Source: Dermatophagoides farinae (taxonomy: Eukaryota; Arthropoda; Arachnida; Sarcoptiformes; Pyroglyphidae). Taken from it: 64,000 nt of DNA. Shown piece by piece: positions 23,880-38,128 of this stretch. The DNA lies in the NCBI RefSeq assembly GCF_024713945.1, contig NC_134684.1, positions 2,461,001 through 2,525,000 of the forward strand, written 5' to 3'. A model generated the notes under the pieces. It saw only the letters and a list, made by a program, of their open reading frames with translations. It had not been told where the DNA came from and made no database searches. A program made the translations under genes and the position numbers. Numbering within the stretch: position 1 is the first letter of the stretch; each line of letters opens with the position of its first letter.

Positions 23880-26509
23880 TTATCAATTTGTAATGTATAA
23901 AATCATATTATCATCAGATATATATTTTTTATGGTTCATAAATTAAATCACAAAAACAGAATTCAATTGTTAATCGTCAATCAGATGTGTATTGTAAGAT
24001 TATTGTCGATATTTAAAGGATGGCAAAATTTTTTGTAAAATATATACACGACAATGGTGGCTATATAATCTTTGACTACGTTTTATTTTTTCTTACACAT
24101 TACACATTATTATTACATTTGATGATGATTAAATCTTAAACATTATCAATCATCAATAAACGACTGATTTTTCATGAGTACATTCTTTGTGGTTGTTCAA
24201 ACAAATTGATTGAGCCAAATGTATAAAACAAAACAAAAAAGAAAAAAATCCACATCCCATTCAAATACCCATAGTGATGATGATATTTTTTTTCTTTTTC
24301 AAGTTAAAAGTTAAAATTTCAAGTTTCATTTCAATAATTTTTTTTTATTTATTTATTTATTTTCTTCTTTCAAAAATTTATAATAATAATAATATATAGC
24401 TTTTCTCATTCGTTTGTTTATTTGAACGTTAATTGTTTGTTTGTTTGTTTGTTGTATATGTTTATATATGTGTCTATGAAGATGAATGTGTGTGTGTGTG
24501 TGTGAGAAAAGAATCAAGAATCAAGAATCAAGAATAATAATTATTGAACAAAAAGAAAATAATGAATAAAATGAAATGAACAGAAAAAAATAATAATAAT
24601 AATAATAATGAGATGCTTTTCAATCATGAGAAACAATGAATGATACAAACGACTGGAATAAAAATATGTAAAGAGAAGAGAAGAGAAAAAAAAAAAGATT
24701 GATGAGATCCTCGTCATGTCATTCTTATTTATGGGAAATACATGGATGTGTGTGTGTGAGTGTGTGTGTTTGTTTGTTTGTTTGTTAGTGTGAGGACTCT
24801 TGTTGTTGATAATCAATTAATAAAAATAAAATATGAATTTATATTACAAATAAACAATCAATAAATGTGGAAAGGTTTGTGTGTGTGTGTTTGTTGGTGT
24901 GTATGCCACGAAAATATAAATTCTTTTCAATCAATCAAATATAGAATTTCTCAAGTAATCAATAATCAATAATGTTCGTTTGTTGTTTTTTTTGTTTTGT
25001 TTCAAATGTAGAATATTTTTTTTTCGCTCTTATTTTTTTGTTTTTGTAATTAAATTCTTTGTCAATGGCTGAAAACAAACAAACAAACAAACAAATGAAC
25101 AAACAACATCCAATAACAAAAAGATATATAGATATTCAAAGGTCCATCATATTTCCATCTGTATATTATTTATAGATCAATGTGAATAATAATAATAAGA
25201 ATATATATAATAATAATCATTTCAATAGATCAATAATGATAAAATTTTTCTCTTTTACGAAATTTTCGTTTGTGTGTGTGTATGTTTTTTTAAGGAAAAA
25301 TGTTCAGATGATGATTATGACGATGGTTACGAAACAAAAACAATCTAATGTTTTATGGATGGATTTGATTCCGGATGGTTAATTGATAATGGTCAAATGA
25401 TGATGATGATGATGATGATGATTTTTTCATGTGATGAATTTATGAGGTACAAGGAGCAATTGAAAAATTTGTTTGAAATGATAAAAATTCTTGAGATTCG
25501 TGTGATCACTATGATTCATGATTCACAACATGTTACAAAATATTTTTTGTTTTACTGTGTGTGTGTGTGTATGATGGATGAAATCGGATTTTTTTTTTTT
25601 TTGCTTGTTTTTGAATAGAAAAAACAATTTTCGTATCTACAAATGATGAGGCTAGCAAATAATTCTTGAGATTTTGTGCCTACAGGATTGGGATTTACAA
25701 TTTTTTTTTTGCTTGGATCTCTTGTTTTATTCTTCAATAGTCCAAGACGGCAACAACGATGACAACACATCGACATCATCATCATCATTAACAACAACAA
25801 CAACAACAATTAATATAATAATGTCAACAAACCCAAACGAAAAAAAACACTTTATCTTTGTTTGTAATAATAATGGTATAGAAATGGATTGAAATCATTT
25901 TAGTTATTTAATGACGTGGCGTATGTTGATGATGTAATAAAATGTCAATAATAATAATCAATAAAAATGTTACAAATTAAAAAAAGGAAAAAAAAGAACA
26001 CAGATAGACTTAAACAAAAAGATGAGATTTTAGCAGGAAAAAAATGAAAATAAAATTGACAATTGAAATCTAAAAACACAAAAAAAATGATCACATCAGA
26101 CAGACAAAAAAAAATAACAAACGATTCAGAAGAATTTTTGAAAGAAAAAAAAATTTTTCTTTAGTTATATATTCACTATAATATTTGATGATGATTGATG
26201 AATATATATATATCATTTATGAATCTCAACACAGCCAACGTTCGAATTCGAACAGATAAGGGATAAAAACTTAAGGCAAGACAAAAAGGGGAAAAAATGT
26301 CACATCATTCATGATGAATGACTTAATTGTCACATGATGGATAACGATGATGATAATGATAATGGCGATTTCTACCATGATTATTTCAATGCAAAATGAA
26401 ATGAAAAATTTCAGATTGAAATCCAATGGATGAGCAAATGTGATTGGGGAGGTAATTTACGAAAAAAAATGGATGAATCTCTTCCGGAAAGTTTCGGATA
26501 TGATATCAT
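23880..26509. other. non-coding region containing the taiman 3' UTR
   Basis: About 2.6 kb without a supportable gene. It includes (GT)n at 24487-24504, a heptanucleotide repeat at 24511-24535, (TTTG)n at 24770-24785 and (ATG)n at 25398-25421. The side next to 26509 must include the taiman 3' UTR. The side next to 23880 is the 5' flank of the small membrane-protein gene. Confidence 0.55.
24511..24535. repeat. heptanucleotide tandem repeat (GAATCAA)n
   Basis: Three uninterrupted copies of GAATCAA followed by a degenerate GAAT, directly after a (GT)n tract. It is a small microsatellite of unusual unit length for this window. Confidence 0.85.
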
Positions 26510-29500
26510 TCAACTATTGCCACTATCATGTGATAATAATCGTTGTAATAAACTTTCCGTATTGGATCTTTGATTTTGATCATTATCCTACAAAATAAAG
26601 GTGAATATAAATCTGATATTTAGAAACAAAATTGAATTAATTTACAAAAAAAACTTACCATAGAAGTGCTGCGACCAATTGTCGTCGAATCATTATTATT
26701 GCCAACTATTTGTTGTCCTAATGATTCTTGCTGTAATTGATTATTACCGGTGATTGTCACCATATTAATACTGTTTGTGCTAGCTGTATTCGACAATGAC
26801 ATCTGATTCGAATTAGATGTTTCAACAAATTGATCAAAAAATGAATCCTCAAATTCGACATATGATGTTTCGTCCAATGATAGTGATGTTGAATTATTCG
26901 GTGTTGATTGTTGAGGTGTATTTGGTTGTTGTATAAGAATCTGTTGCTGTGATGTTGTTGGCACGGGTGTTTGTGGCTGCTGCTGTTGTTGTTGTTGTTG
27001 TAATATTACTTGATGTTGTTGCTGTTGTACATTACTACTACGTTCACTAACAAATGAATTCAATTTTTGTTTCACATAATCAGATGTTGGTTTATTATTG
27101 GGATTATTGACCGATGATGATGTTGATAAACGGTTATCATTCACTGATAATGCATTATTTCCAGTAGATGTGGTAACATTGACTAATCCATCGAGATTAT
27201 CGAATCCGGATAGATCATTAAGATTGATTTGTTGAGATATTTGTGGCTGTTGTTGTTGTTGTTGAGAGAACATAGACGAAGCCGAACTAATTGTATTGCC
27301 ATTATTAGCACCACTAATACCAACAAAACTATTATCAACAACACTGGCCGTTATTTTTTGTTGGGATTGTATCGATAATTTGACATTCGTTTGAGTATTA
27401 ATTGTGAATGATTGTTGTTGCTGCTGTTGAATTTGTTGTGTTTGTATAGGCATTCGTAATGTCAATCGTCGTGGTTGTATTAAATGTTGAATATTCGGTA
27501 TGGTCATCGGTTGTTGTTGCTGCTGTTGTTGTTGATGATGATGATGAGTTTGTTGGCCAGCAAATTGTTGCGCTAAATCTCCGTTGTTTTGTGGTTGTTG
27601 TTGAACAGTTTGCATTGCAAATTGGCCTTGTCTTGATGGGAAAAAACGAGGTCCTTGTTGACGTGTAGAACGGGCAAATCTTTGAAGTCCTACTATAGAA
27701 AAGATGGATATATTTAATTTTAATATATTAATCCAGATTAAAAAAATAATTACCACCAGAAAGCTGAGCATTTAACATCGGATTTGATTGTTGCTGTATC
27801 GATACTAGATTAGGAGTTGTAACCGGAGATTTAGGCATTGTAGTCGGTCCTGATGGTGACATGACTTGTTGAGCCGGTGATGGTACATTATGATTATTGC
27901 CGGATGAAAGTCGATTCGAAGTAGTTGCAGCTGGTGATGCTTGTTGTTGCCAACTAATCTGTGTGATTGGCTGTTGTTGTTGATTATTTACTGATTGTGG
28001 TGATTGTACCAACATTGGAGATTGTGGTGGTGCTGGTGATGGTGATGCCGATGTAGACATATTGGAATTACCAGCAACAAAATGTCCTGGCGACATATGA
28101 TTTGTTGACGAAAATGGTGATGGAACTTGTTGACCACCACCAGTCGCTAATGTCGTTTGTGGACTAGTAGCATATGAAGCGCTATGATTATAAGATGATG
28201 GGCCATTATTACGTAAAACAGCAGAACTAGATACAACACCACCGGAAGTTGGACCTTGTACAGGACTTGGACTAAGAACTTGTGCAGGACATGGTGCTGG
28301 AGATTGAGGTAGTATGGGCGGTGTAGAAGGCACTTGAATGTTACCGCTAGTATTATTATTACCACCAATTACATATCTTGGTGACATTTGTGTAACAATT
28401 ACGTCCTGTTGAACTGTTGCTTGTTGCTGTGATGGCAGAGCTTGTCGAGGTTTGACAGTAATCTGAACATTGGGTGCTACAGTGTTATTGATCGAATTTA
28501 ATCCATTTATATCGAATCCTCCATCGGATGGTTTAACATTGAAATCTTGTTGTTCTTGATGCATTAATAATCGTTTATGAGCAACATTCAAATTAGGTGG
28601 TCCCTGTCCAAGAACAATAGCTTGTGTTCCGGTCACTCCCGAATTAATCGTTCCTTTGGGCATTCGTACTAATTGGATTTGTGGCTGTTGTTGACCTGTG
28701 TTGGTTGTAGTTGTTGTCTGTCCAACAAGAAAGGTATTACCGGTTCCAGAAACTTGCTGTACCTGCTGCATAGCAGCCACTCTTTGCATAACTGCTGTAT
28801 TCGATTGTTGTTGTTGTTGTTGTCCAATACGAGCATTCATCATACTAACATTAGCTCTTTGTTGTTGCATCAATTGTTGCATAGTTGTTTGCTTTTGGGG
28901 CATTATACGATTAACCTATGTGGAAATAAAATCAAAATAAAAATAATGGCAAAAAAAAAATTAAAGGAATTTTCTAATACCTGTGAACCGATAGGTGGCT
29001 GTGGATTGTTATTGATGAAAGTATTTGATACCTGAGGATAGGATGGCGGTGGTTGATAATTCGGTGGTGGTACCTGTTGCTGCTGTCCAGGCGATAGAAT
29101 CGAATGTTGTTGCTGTTGAATTGATGATTGACCACCAATAACATTATTCAACATTGGTGATTGAGGTGTAGGTGGTTGTGATGTATTCGATGAAAATATC
29201 TGATGATTTGATGAACTGACGTTTTGTTGATTTTCAACTTTCATCAATTCTTTACGTATTTCACTTATAGCTTGTTGTTCATTTGTAGTGGTAGAATTGA
29301 GTTGTGCAAGACTGCCAGAAGAATCTGCTAAATTGAATGCAATCAAATCGATATCATCATTGTTAATACGACGATTTACAGTGGTCGTAATGTTGCAAGC
29401 ATTGCCACCACTAACGCTTGCCATATTAGCTGTATTCGAGAGCAATGAACTCAATGAAGGTTGATTATTGATATTCATCACGTTTCCAACGCCAACAGTA

Positions 29501-32500
29501 CCACTATTAGTATGATTATTATTCAATTGATTAACATTATTTACGATCAAAGATGTTGATGATTGATTGCCACTAATCATTGTATCATCTTGAAGTTCGA
29601 TTACTTCATCCAAAATCTGTGAAATCAATGCCGGATCTTCCAGATCGATCGAATCATTCACCAGGCTAGCATTATTATTATTATTAGAACTTTGGTTATG
29701 ATGATTAGCTGATGTAATCACTGGGGCCGTTGTTGTAATATGCTGTTGAGGATTCGTTGAGATCTGTTGTTGAGCTGCTGGTTGATGTGTCACAATCGTA
29801 TGTTGCTGTGATGATGGTTGCAGTTGACCACCGGATAATGTATGGATAAATCCAACACCAATTGGTTGTTGTTGTTGCGTCACAGATTGCGGTTGAATCG
29901 TTGTCATTGTGGTTCCATGTTGTTGTTGAACTTTTGAAAAATTACGAAGCATCGTAACACGTTGATTCGTGGTCGCTGTTAATGTTAACATACCACTTTT
30001 TGAAATCATTGCACCACAATTATTAACATTGATTGGATTGACTGTGGCCATAGCAGAACCAGGTACATTATTAGATGATGGTACAGCATTACCAGATGCT
30101 GTTGTAAGGATTTGGGTCAAAAAATTTGTTGTTTTTTGACCAGTACTGGTTTGTTGTTGTTGTTGTTGCTGCTGCTGTTGTTGTTGTTTTAATTGAAGTT
30201 TTTGTTGTTGAACAATTTGTTGACCAACCGACATAGTTGCTTGTGGCTGAAGAACGGGTTGTTGTTGTTGTTGTTGTTGTAACAATTGTTGTAGGTCTGA
30301 ACTATTGTTTATCTGTTGCTGTCTCAATTGTAATCGTTGAACAAAATTTCCACCTGCTGCAATCTATATTTTGTTCGGGTGTGTGTAATCATTCAAACGA
30401 AACGTAAAATGGAAATACAAATTTAACGATCCATGAAATATGAACAATTTGTTTATTGATAATTGTTGCTTACCTGTTGCTGTAATTGGCTTTGGTTCGT
30501 ATGATGAATTTGTTGTTGTTGTTGCTGTTGGCCAGATTTAATAGCTATAGGTGCTGGTACCAAACTGGTAGTACCACCAGGACCAATCGTTGTAATTAAA
30601 TGTTGTTGCTGTTGAGTATGTTGTTGAACGATATGATGCTGTTGTTGTTGTTGTTGTTGAATTTGTAATTGAATATCTTGGATATGTTGTTGTTGCTGCA
30701 TTAAATTAGCTTGCTGTATCGTAATCTGATGTTGTTGAGATAGATGTTGATTCGAATGCGTTTGTTGTATTTGCGATGATTGATTAACATTTGCTCCTGT
30801 AGTTGGAGGCGTTGGAATAATTTTCTTATCTAAATTGGGTGGTAATTTAACGTCCGGTGTCGATGAGATCATTGATGGTGGAATTGTTTGAATTTTTTCC
30901 TCTGGTAATGATGTAGGCGTTTTGGCCAACATTGATGCCAACATTGGATTCTGACAGGCCAATAATTGATGTGATGTTCCTGTATTAACACCAATACTAT
31001 TGTTCGAAGTAGTCGATGTTGTAATATTCGCTGAAACGATTGCCAGACGTTTAGATTCGGAATCTTGCATCAGATAAACATCATTTTGATCAAAAGGTGA
31101 TTTTCTTTTATTAGGATTGAAATTATATTGTTGTTGTTGTTGTTGTTGTTGTAGTTGTTGTTGTTGTTGTTGTTGCATAGATACATCTTCATTATTCGAT
31201 GAAAGCAATGAGTTTAATTCTGTATTTGTCAAATAAAATTCCAGAGAAATTATTAATTATAGAATCAATGAAAAACACAAATTGAATTTGTCAAAACATA
31301 CCAAACATAAATTTCTGGCCATTATTTCCAGAAATGTTGCTAGATGAATCTTGATGTAGATGTTGTTGCTGATCTTTCAACAAATGTTCCATTAGAACAT
31401 CATTTTGTGAATTCTTATTAACACTGGCTAATTTCATTCCACGTGTTGATTGATTCGCAGCCAATTTGGCACTATCATCATCATTTAGTAACATACGCAA
31501 CATGTTATTCGATGATGATGATGATGAAGCAGTCGTATTGGTGGCTGTTGTCATTGTTGATTGATTACTTGAATTAACAATCATAGATTTCGTATCATTC
31601 AATAGATCAACAAAACTTGATGCCGATCCTATGGATGTTGTATTTGTTGTCATCGTTGATGAGCCACCACATCCAGATAAATGTAATAAAGTGGATTCAG
31701 ATTCTGGATTACCCGTTCTAATATCACCCGTTACATTACCACCACTAACATTGAGTTGATCATCTGCATTGTCCAATAATTCACGTAAAATATTATCACT
31801 ACTGTTACTATTATTTGATGATGAATGTTGCAATGATGAACTAGTTTTATTGTTCTTATTATTTTGATGACTTAGATTATTATTGTCATTTGAGGAGAAT
31901 TCGGAAGTCTGATCAGAATTTAGCGTACCAATACCTAATGAGGAATTCGGATCACTAGTGAGCAAATTTCTGAGCTTATCATCCATCATCACTCTATGTT
32001 GTTGTTGTTGTTGTTGATGATGATCACTATTATTTGCAGTGGTCATAATCATTTGTTGCTGGTTGTTCGGCCCTAATTGGCCAATTCCAATTGATGAGTG
32101 TATACCTTGTTGTATCAAATTATTTCCACCAATCGTCGAATTTGATGATGAAAACATTTGAGGATGTGATGAGATCATCGTCATTTGTTGTTGATTACCA
32201 CTACCGGCACTTGTATTAATCATCATCGACATTGATGATGTAAAAGGAACGGATGTATAAATTTGACGAGGGTTCCCTGAAGAAGATGATGAAAATGATG
32301 ATGATGATAAGACGATATTTTCAACAGTAGTTGTTGGCTCTTCTTGTTGTTGAATCATTGCATTTGATGATGGAGTTGTATCACTAAATTCCCATCTATT
32401 CGAAAACATTTCATCAAAATCATCAAGATTCAAATCAATTGCCGTTGGTGTAGCTGAAACAGCAGTAGATGATGAAGATGATGATGAGGTCAATGTGGTC

Positions 32501-35500
32501 ATTGAATTATTGAATTGAGATGCTGATGAACAGGCAACTAATGTGATTTTAGAATTTGAAAAATATTAGAAAATTAAAAGAATTGAATAGAATCAATTAC
32601 TTACCATTTGATTGTTGCATTTGCATTGATGATGATGATAAATCTGGTGGAGCCTGAGGTTGTTGAAATGGATTATTTGTCCATTTATGATTCTGCATCA
32701 TTGGATTTGTAGTGATTAGATGATTTGAATTCATCATCCCAGATGATGTAACACAAGAGGATGCTGACGATGATGAGGATGATGTCGATGATGAAAATTG
32801 ATGCAAATGTTGTTGCGTTGTAGACGAATCGTGTTGTTGAGGATTATTTGTCGTCGATATAGATTGAGATGAGGAGGATGTTGATTGTTGTTGCTGAGAC
32901 TCGTTGCTACTGGTTGTATGATTCGGTTGTTCATTACCAATCAATGTTGTGTTTGATGATGTTCCAATATTATGATTACCACCACCACCAGCATTGTTGA
33001 AATTGCCTGACATAGTCGTATTTGTTCGATTCTCAATCATTGATTGATCATCTTCCTCTTTTTTTACTGGTGATAATGTATTCTGTTCAAAAAAGATGGA
33101 ATGCTTGGCCATCATGGAATTATTTTTTAATAATTTTGTTTTTGTCAAAACTTTTGCATATTGATCAGGACCAACTTTAAGACGATATAGCTTTGATACG
33201 GCTGGCGGTGATGAACCACCAGCATTAATAATGGCATCTTTTAGATGTTGTTGAACCTTATTCAGATCATCTTTATGTACGGAATCATGAAATAAACGAT
33301 TTGTTGTTAGATTATTTCGTAGGTGGGATATTTGCCGCTGTATATTAATATTATTTGAAGACATTGTCGACCAGTCTACATAGTTAATACATCCATGTAT
33401 ATCCAGACGTGTACTGAAATGCTTTATTTGAAATTTAGTTTGACCAGAATTTCCAGATGGATGTTGTTCCGAATTCGGTAGACGACGTGCAATACATAAT
33501 ACACGCGATTCTTCCGTCATTTGGTGACCACCTGCAGTACTCGGACCAGAGAATCCAACAAATGTAGAATTATTTAGACTTAATGTCGTGCTCAAGGAAT
33601 CTATTTGTTTGGATTCAGAATTCGAAATGAACCTAGTGTTCACTTGCATCAATTCATATTGAGGTAAACATGATTCTAAATTAGATGATACTTTTTGTTT
33701 TTGTTGTAATTTTTGTTTCCGTTTTTGTTGTTTGAGCAACAATAGACGTTGTTTTTGTTTCACAATGTCCTGATTATTATGGTCTAATTTACCCATTGAT
33801 ATTGTCGATGATGATGATTCGGCTTGTGCAGCATCTAAAACAGCAGCTAAATCAGAATCCAATACAGATGAATCATCATTTTGGGCCAATGCTTCATTAT
33901 CATCGAAATTTAAATTATCTAAAAAATGTCCATCATCATTATCACGTGTGGAGAGATCATCATCACCAAAGCTTTCATCGTCATCACCATAATCATCATC
34001 ATCTTCGTCATCATTTTCACTTGAATGTATTGGGCCTTCGGATTTGACCAAAAATCTTGAATTGAATGAATTAAATTCATTATGGCTACTGCTTTGGTTC
34101 AAACTGGCCAATGTTCCAATTAATGATGATGATGAGCTAGATGATGAAGAGGTTGATCCTGAGCAAGTATTGTTAGGATTTGATGCTGATGATGAACCTA
34201 GATTGGCAGATTGATTGGTTGAACCCGAAGACACATTACTTGTAGTGCCGGATGTAGCTGTAATAGCTAAATTACCGGTTATATGGATGGAATTCTGTTG
34301 TTGTGATTGATTTGAAGACAACGATGTGGAAGTGTTATTTGTTGACGTTGTCGATAAATTCTGATTCAACGACGATGATGAAGAAAAGTTGTTGGAATTA
34401 GTTGTCAATGTTGATGATGAACTATTATTATTATTATTGTTGTTGTTTCGAATCATCTGCGATTGATCCAACATGGATAATGATGATGATGATGAATTGG
34501 TGTTGTTATTGTTTGTGCCAGAATTGATGTTATTACTGGCCGTTGTTGATGATGGCCAACATTGAGAATTATTAACACTATTATTATTATTAGAAGATAG
34601 TCGTCTTCCATTGTTGCCAATTGCCATTGGCAATAATAATGCATTGAAACGTGGATGATCGTCTGGATGTAAAATATCAAATATTGACTTGTTAATTACT
34701 TCACTCTATAATTTTTTTTTGTTGTAATTCATTATCAATAATTTTGATGTATCGAAGGATGAATAAAATTGTCGATGGAGAAAATTTATATGTGAAAAAA
34801 AACGACAACAAAAAAAACACAAAGATCGATTAGCAAAAAAAATAAAAAATAAGCCAATTAAAATTAATAATAATATTGAATTGAATTAATAATTTTGCAA
34901 ACAGACATACCTGAGTGAATTTAAGATATTGGTTAACATTTTCACTAATATATTCAACATAACCATCGGCATTCAATGTGAATAGGAAACAATTCAATGC
35001 ATCCAATAGCAATGAATTTAGATCCGGTGGTAATATGTTGGGTTTTGATGAGGAGACTTCCGATGCTTGAAGATCATCTGTTGTGAGATCTATATTTTTT
35101 ATTGTCACATCATATAATGTGAAATTTAGTGAAAAAAAAACAAAAATTAATAAAATATATATATTTCACAAAAGCCAATTCTTTTATTGTTGTTGTTGTT
35201 GTTGTTGTTGTTGTCTCAATTTTATTCAATAACAACAACATAATGGATATAATTGAAACAAACAAACAAACAAACAAAAAAATTATGGATCTAGCTAATC
35301 CATTTATTTATTTACTTACTTTGTTTATTGATGTTCTGTATCTGTTTAACAGTCTCCTGTAATATGGCACACTTGTCCGGCTTGACCGATAGTGAGTTCA
35401 TTTCATTAAAATTGCCTGCTGCCGAGATCAGCTCTGCTAACTCTTCAATATAATTTTCTTCGTCGTCGCTGTCTTTTTTAGTATTTTCACGATGATGTTC

Positions 35501-35825
35501 TTGTTCACGTCGTCGATGTTGTCGCTGCTGCTGTTGTTGTTGTTGTTGTTGCCGAGTTTCAATTTCAGCTTCTTGATGCTGTTGTTGATGTCGTTGATCT
35601 TTTTCTTCTTCTTCTCGCTGTCGTCGTTGTTGGTCGTTATTATGATGATGATGATGATGATTTGGATGGTGATCGTGGCTGTTGATGCTGCTATAATGAT
35701 GATGATTATGATGATGATTTTGTTGATTATTTGACTGCTGTTGCTGTTGATTATAGTGACGACGTTGTTGTTGTTGTTGTTGATGATGATGTTGATACTT
35801 CTCATCGAGAATGAGGCACTTGTTC
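26510..35825 (-). CDS. tai: Taiman, NCOA/p160 nuclear-receptor coactivator (exons 2-10)
   Basis: Exons 35825-35320, 35089-34911, 34705-32605, 32537-31302, 31219-30474, 30363-28981, 28915-27754, 27692-26659 and 26587-26510, all GT/AG and in phase. With the first exon at 49848-50809 the protein is 3128 aa. The helix-loop-helix (YIEELAELI, then [16 protein letters not shown]) is at about 445-490. PAS-A (about 505-580, continuing at FNSRFLVKS near 765) and PAS-B ([11 protein letters not shown] near 946, then [20 protein letters not shown]) match p160 coactivators. Nuclear-receptor boxes LRNLL, LRELL and LRMLL occur at about 1438, 1500 and 1596. The C-terminal half is Gln-rich. In this family the protein is recruited by hormone-bound receptors such as EcR and itself recruits histone acetyltransferases. 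The family is certain. Large Ser/Asn/Gln/His insertions are unusual. Confidence 0.96.
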
Positions 35826-36304
35826 CTAGAAACATTAGGGGAAAAAAAAGAAAACGATGTAAGAATCGAAAAAACAAATAAAATAGACAAATAGAATTCG
35901 AATAAATGGGCCAGAAAGAAAATGAAATGAAAAACAAAATTTTAGCAACCAAAAAAAAAAAAAAAAACAACCACCAACATTATTCATCACCGGAATCAGT
36001 ATGTATCCATTAAGAATTTCTTAGGAATCAATTCATTATAAAAACGATGAAAAGAAAAACATTACACATGCAACAGGCATCTAATCATGAAATCAGAAAA
36101 TTCAAAAACTGAATTGATAATGACAATAAAAAAAAAGATGTATATTATAAGATTATTAAGAGAGAGAGAAAAAAATTAACATTTTTTCAATTTTTTAATC
36201 TAATCTCTTTCTTTCTTTCTTTCATTACAACTGTGTGATGATGTTGGGATCGATCAATCCATCCATCCACATGAATTACATAATAATGTTGTTTGATGAT
36301 GCGA

Positions 36305-36336
<32 letters not shown>

Positions 36337-36339
36337 GAA
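36305..36339. repeat. (CAT)n microsatellite
   Basis: More than eleven uninterrupted CAT units. It is one of dozens of CAT/ATG tracts in the window and among the longest outside coding DNA. Confidence 0.95.
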
Positions 36340-38097
36340 ACAGATATTGATAATGTTGTTGTCGTCCATTTGATGATATCAATTTTACAGAAAAAAAAAA
36401 TGCAATGATCATCATCATCATCATCATCATCGAAAAAAAATGATGGTCAAGATGATGGTGGTAGTGTTAACGATGATTTGATAGAAATCGGATTATTTTC
36501 ATCATCATTCCAAGTGTGATATCAGAAAGCAATGGATGACGATCCAATCATTTTCATCATTATGAACGTCATTTTTATATGGCAACGAAAAAAAAAATAA
36601 AAAAAAAAAAATTTCGTCTTCATTTTTATATGGACAAAAAATTTTTTTTTCTTTTTTTTGCCTTTTAAAAATATTTGAACACACACACACACACACTGTA
36701 TAGAAAAAAAAATTGAAACATCATCATCATCATCATCACTGATCATGAGCCAAAAGAAATAAGAAAAAAAAATCAACATAGCTATCGATTTAGAAAAGAA
36801 TCTGGAATTACAATCATCAATTTAGTGTGTGAAAATTCATATTTCAAATTTTTGATGATTTAATGTAGAAGAAAAAAACAACATACACACGCTTCACAAG
36901 ACAACAGTTTCAAATACACAAAAAAAATCAAAGAACAAATCATTGTAGGAAAAAAAACCAGGACCCTATACAGAACACATTTGAAATTGAAAACAACGAT
37001 GAAAACAGACAGGCAAACATACACACACACACACAAAACACACACACCACAAACCAAAAACCAGATAAATAGATAGTTGAATTGATTATTTATATATGAT
37101 ATATTGAAGCTGAACAAAAAAAATGTGAATGAAAAAAAAACATCATTTCTATAATAATCAATAGATGATTTTTATCAGTGAAAAAAAAATATCAACTAAC
37201 CAAGAAATCAATCAATCAATCATAATAAATCAATCAAACAAAGATCAGCTCAACGTGTTTGTTGTTTGATTAGATTATAACCAGGACATCAATGAATACA
37301 CACACACACACACAAACATCAATATATGAATAATAATATGAACACAATTCAATAATTAAATTTGAAAAAAAAGACAGAAAGAGAGCGAGAGGGCTTAAAG
37401 ATTTTTCATTTCATTTGGGAACAAAAATTCTTGAAATTGAAAATTTTTCAATTTTTTTTTTTAAAGTCTTAGCATAGATTTTTTTTAGAGAAAAAAGGCA
37501 ACTACTTCATTTTGATTGAATAGTAGGAAAAAAATGATTGGAATTCATTCATTTTTTTTTGTCAATTGTCTTTTCATATTTGCTTTTAGGGCATTTTTTT
37601 CTCCTATTTTGCATTGCATTGCATTGCATATGTCATCATCATCATCATCATAATGCCATTAAAATGAATCACTATTGTTGACAAAACAAAACAAAATCTC
37701 ATATTATTCCCCAACTATTTATTCATTCATTCATTCATTTATAATCAAGTGAATGAAAAGCTTTCTGGGACTTTGGGAATTTATTGTCACATCATAAATA
37801 TATCACAATCAAAATCATTATTACCATTTGGACCGTTGGCATTTGAATCACATTCATCATCAACAACAACAACAACAATAAAAAAGATTCAATGTTGTAC
37901 AACATCATCATCATAAGCAATGAACCAAAATAAAGAGAAAATAGAATCGAGAAACAAAAAAAAATCAAACAAGAACCATTGATTGTGGTATGCCATGTAT
38001 ACATACACACTTAAATTGCAAAAAATACAAATTACACATTGACAAACCAAGAATTCATCCAAATGAATAAGTGATAGGCCATTAATGTTGTCGACAA

Positions 38098-38128
38098 TCA
38101 AAATGATGATGAAGAATCATCATTTTGA
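38098..38128. repeat. perfect 13-bp inverted repeat with 5-nt loop
   Basis: TCAAAATGATGAT at 38098-38110 is followed by GAAGA and then its exact reverse complement at 38116-38128. It lies in the proposed taiman intron. The arms consist partly of the common ATG/CAT repeat, so it may be a chance product of opposed microsatellites. Confidence 0.7.

Noticed and set aside
26281-26345. Near-palindromic GTCACATCATTCATGATGAA region as a possible terminator or miRNA
   Set aside because: The stem is imperfect and made of the common CAT/ATG repeat; bacterial-type terminators do not apply in this genome.
35437-35970. Open frames rich in Ile, Asn and Leu on both strands across the taiman bHLH exon
   Set aside because: They are alternative-frame readings of the CAT/CAA repeats in the real exon 35320-35825.
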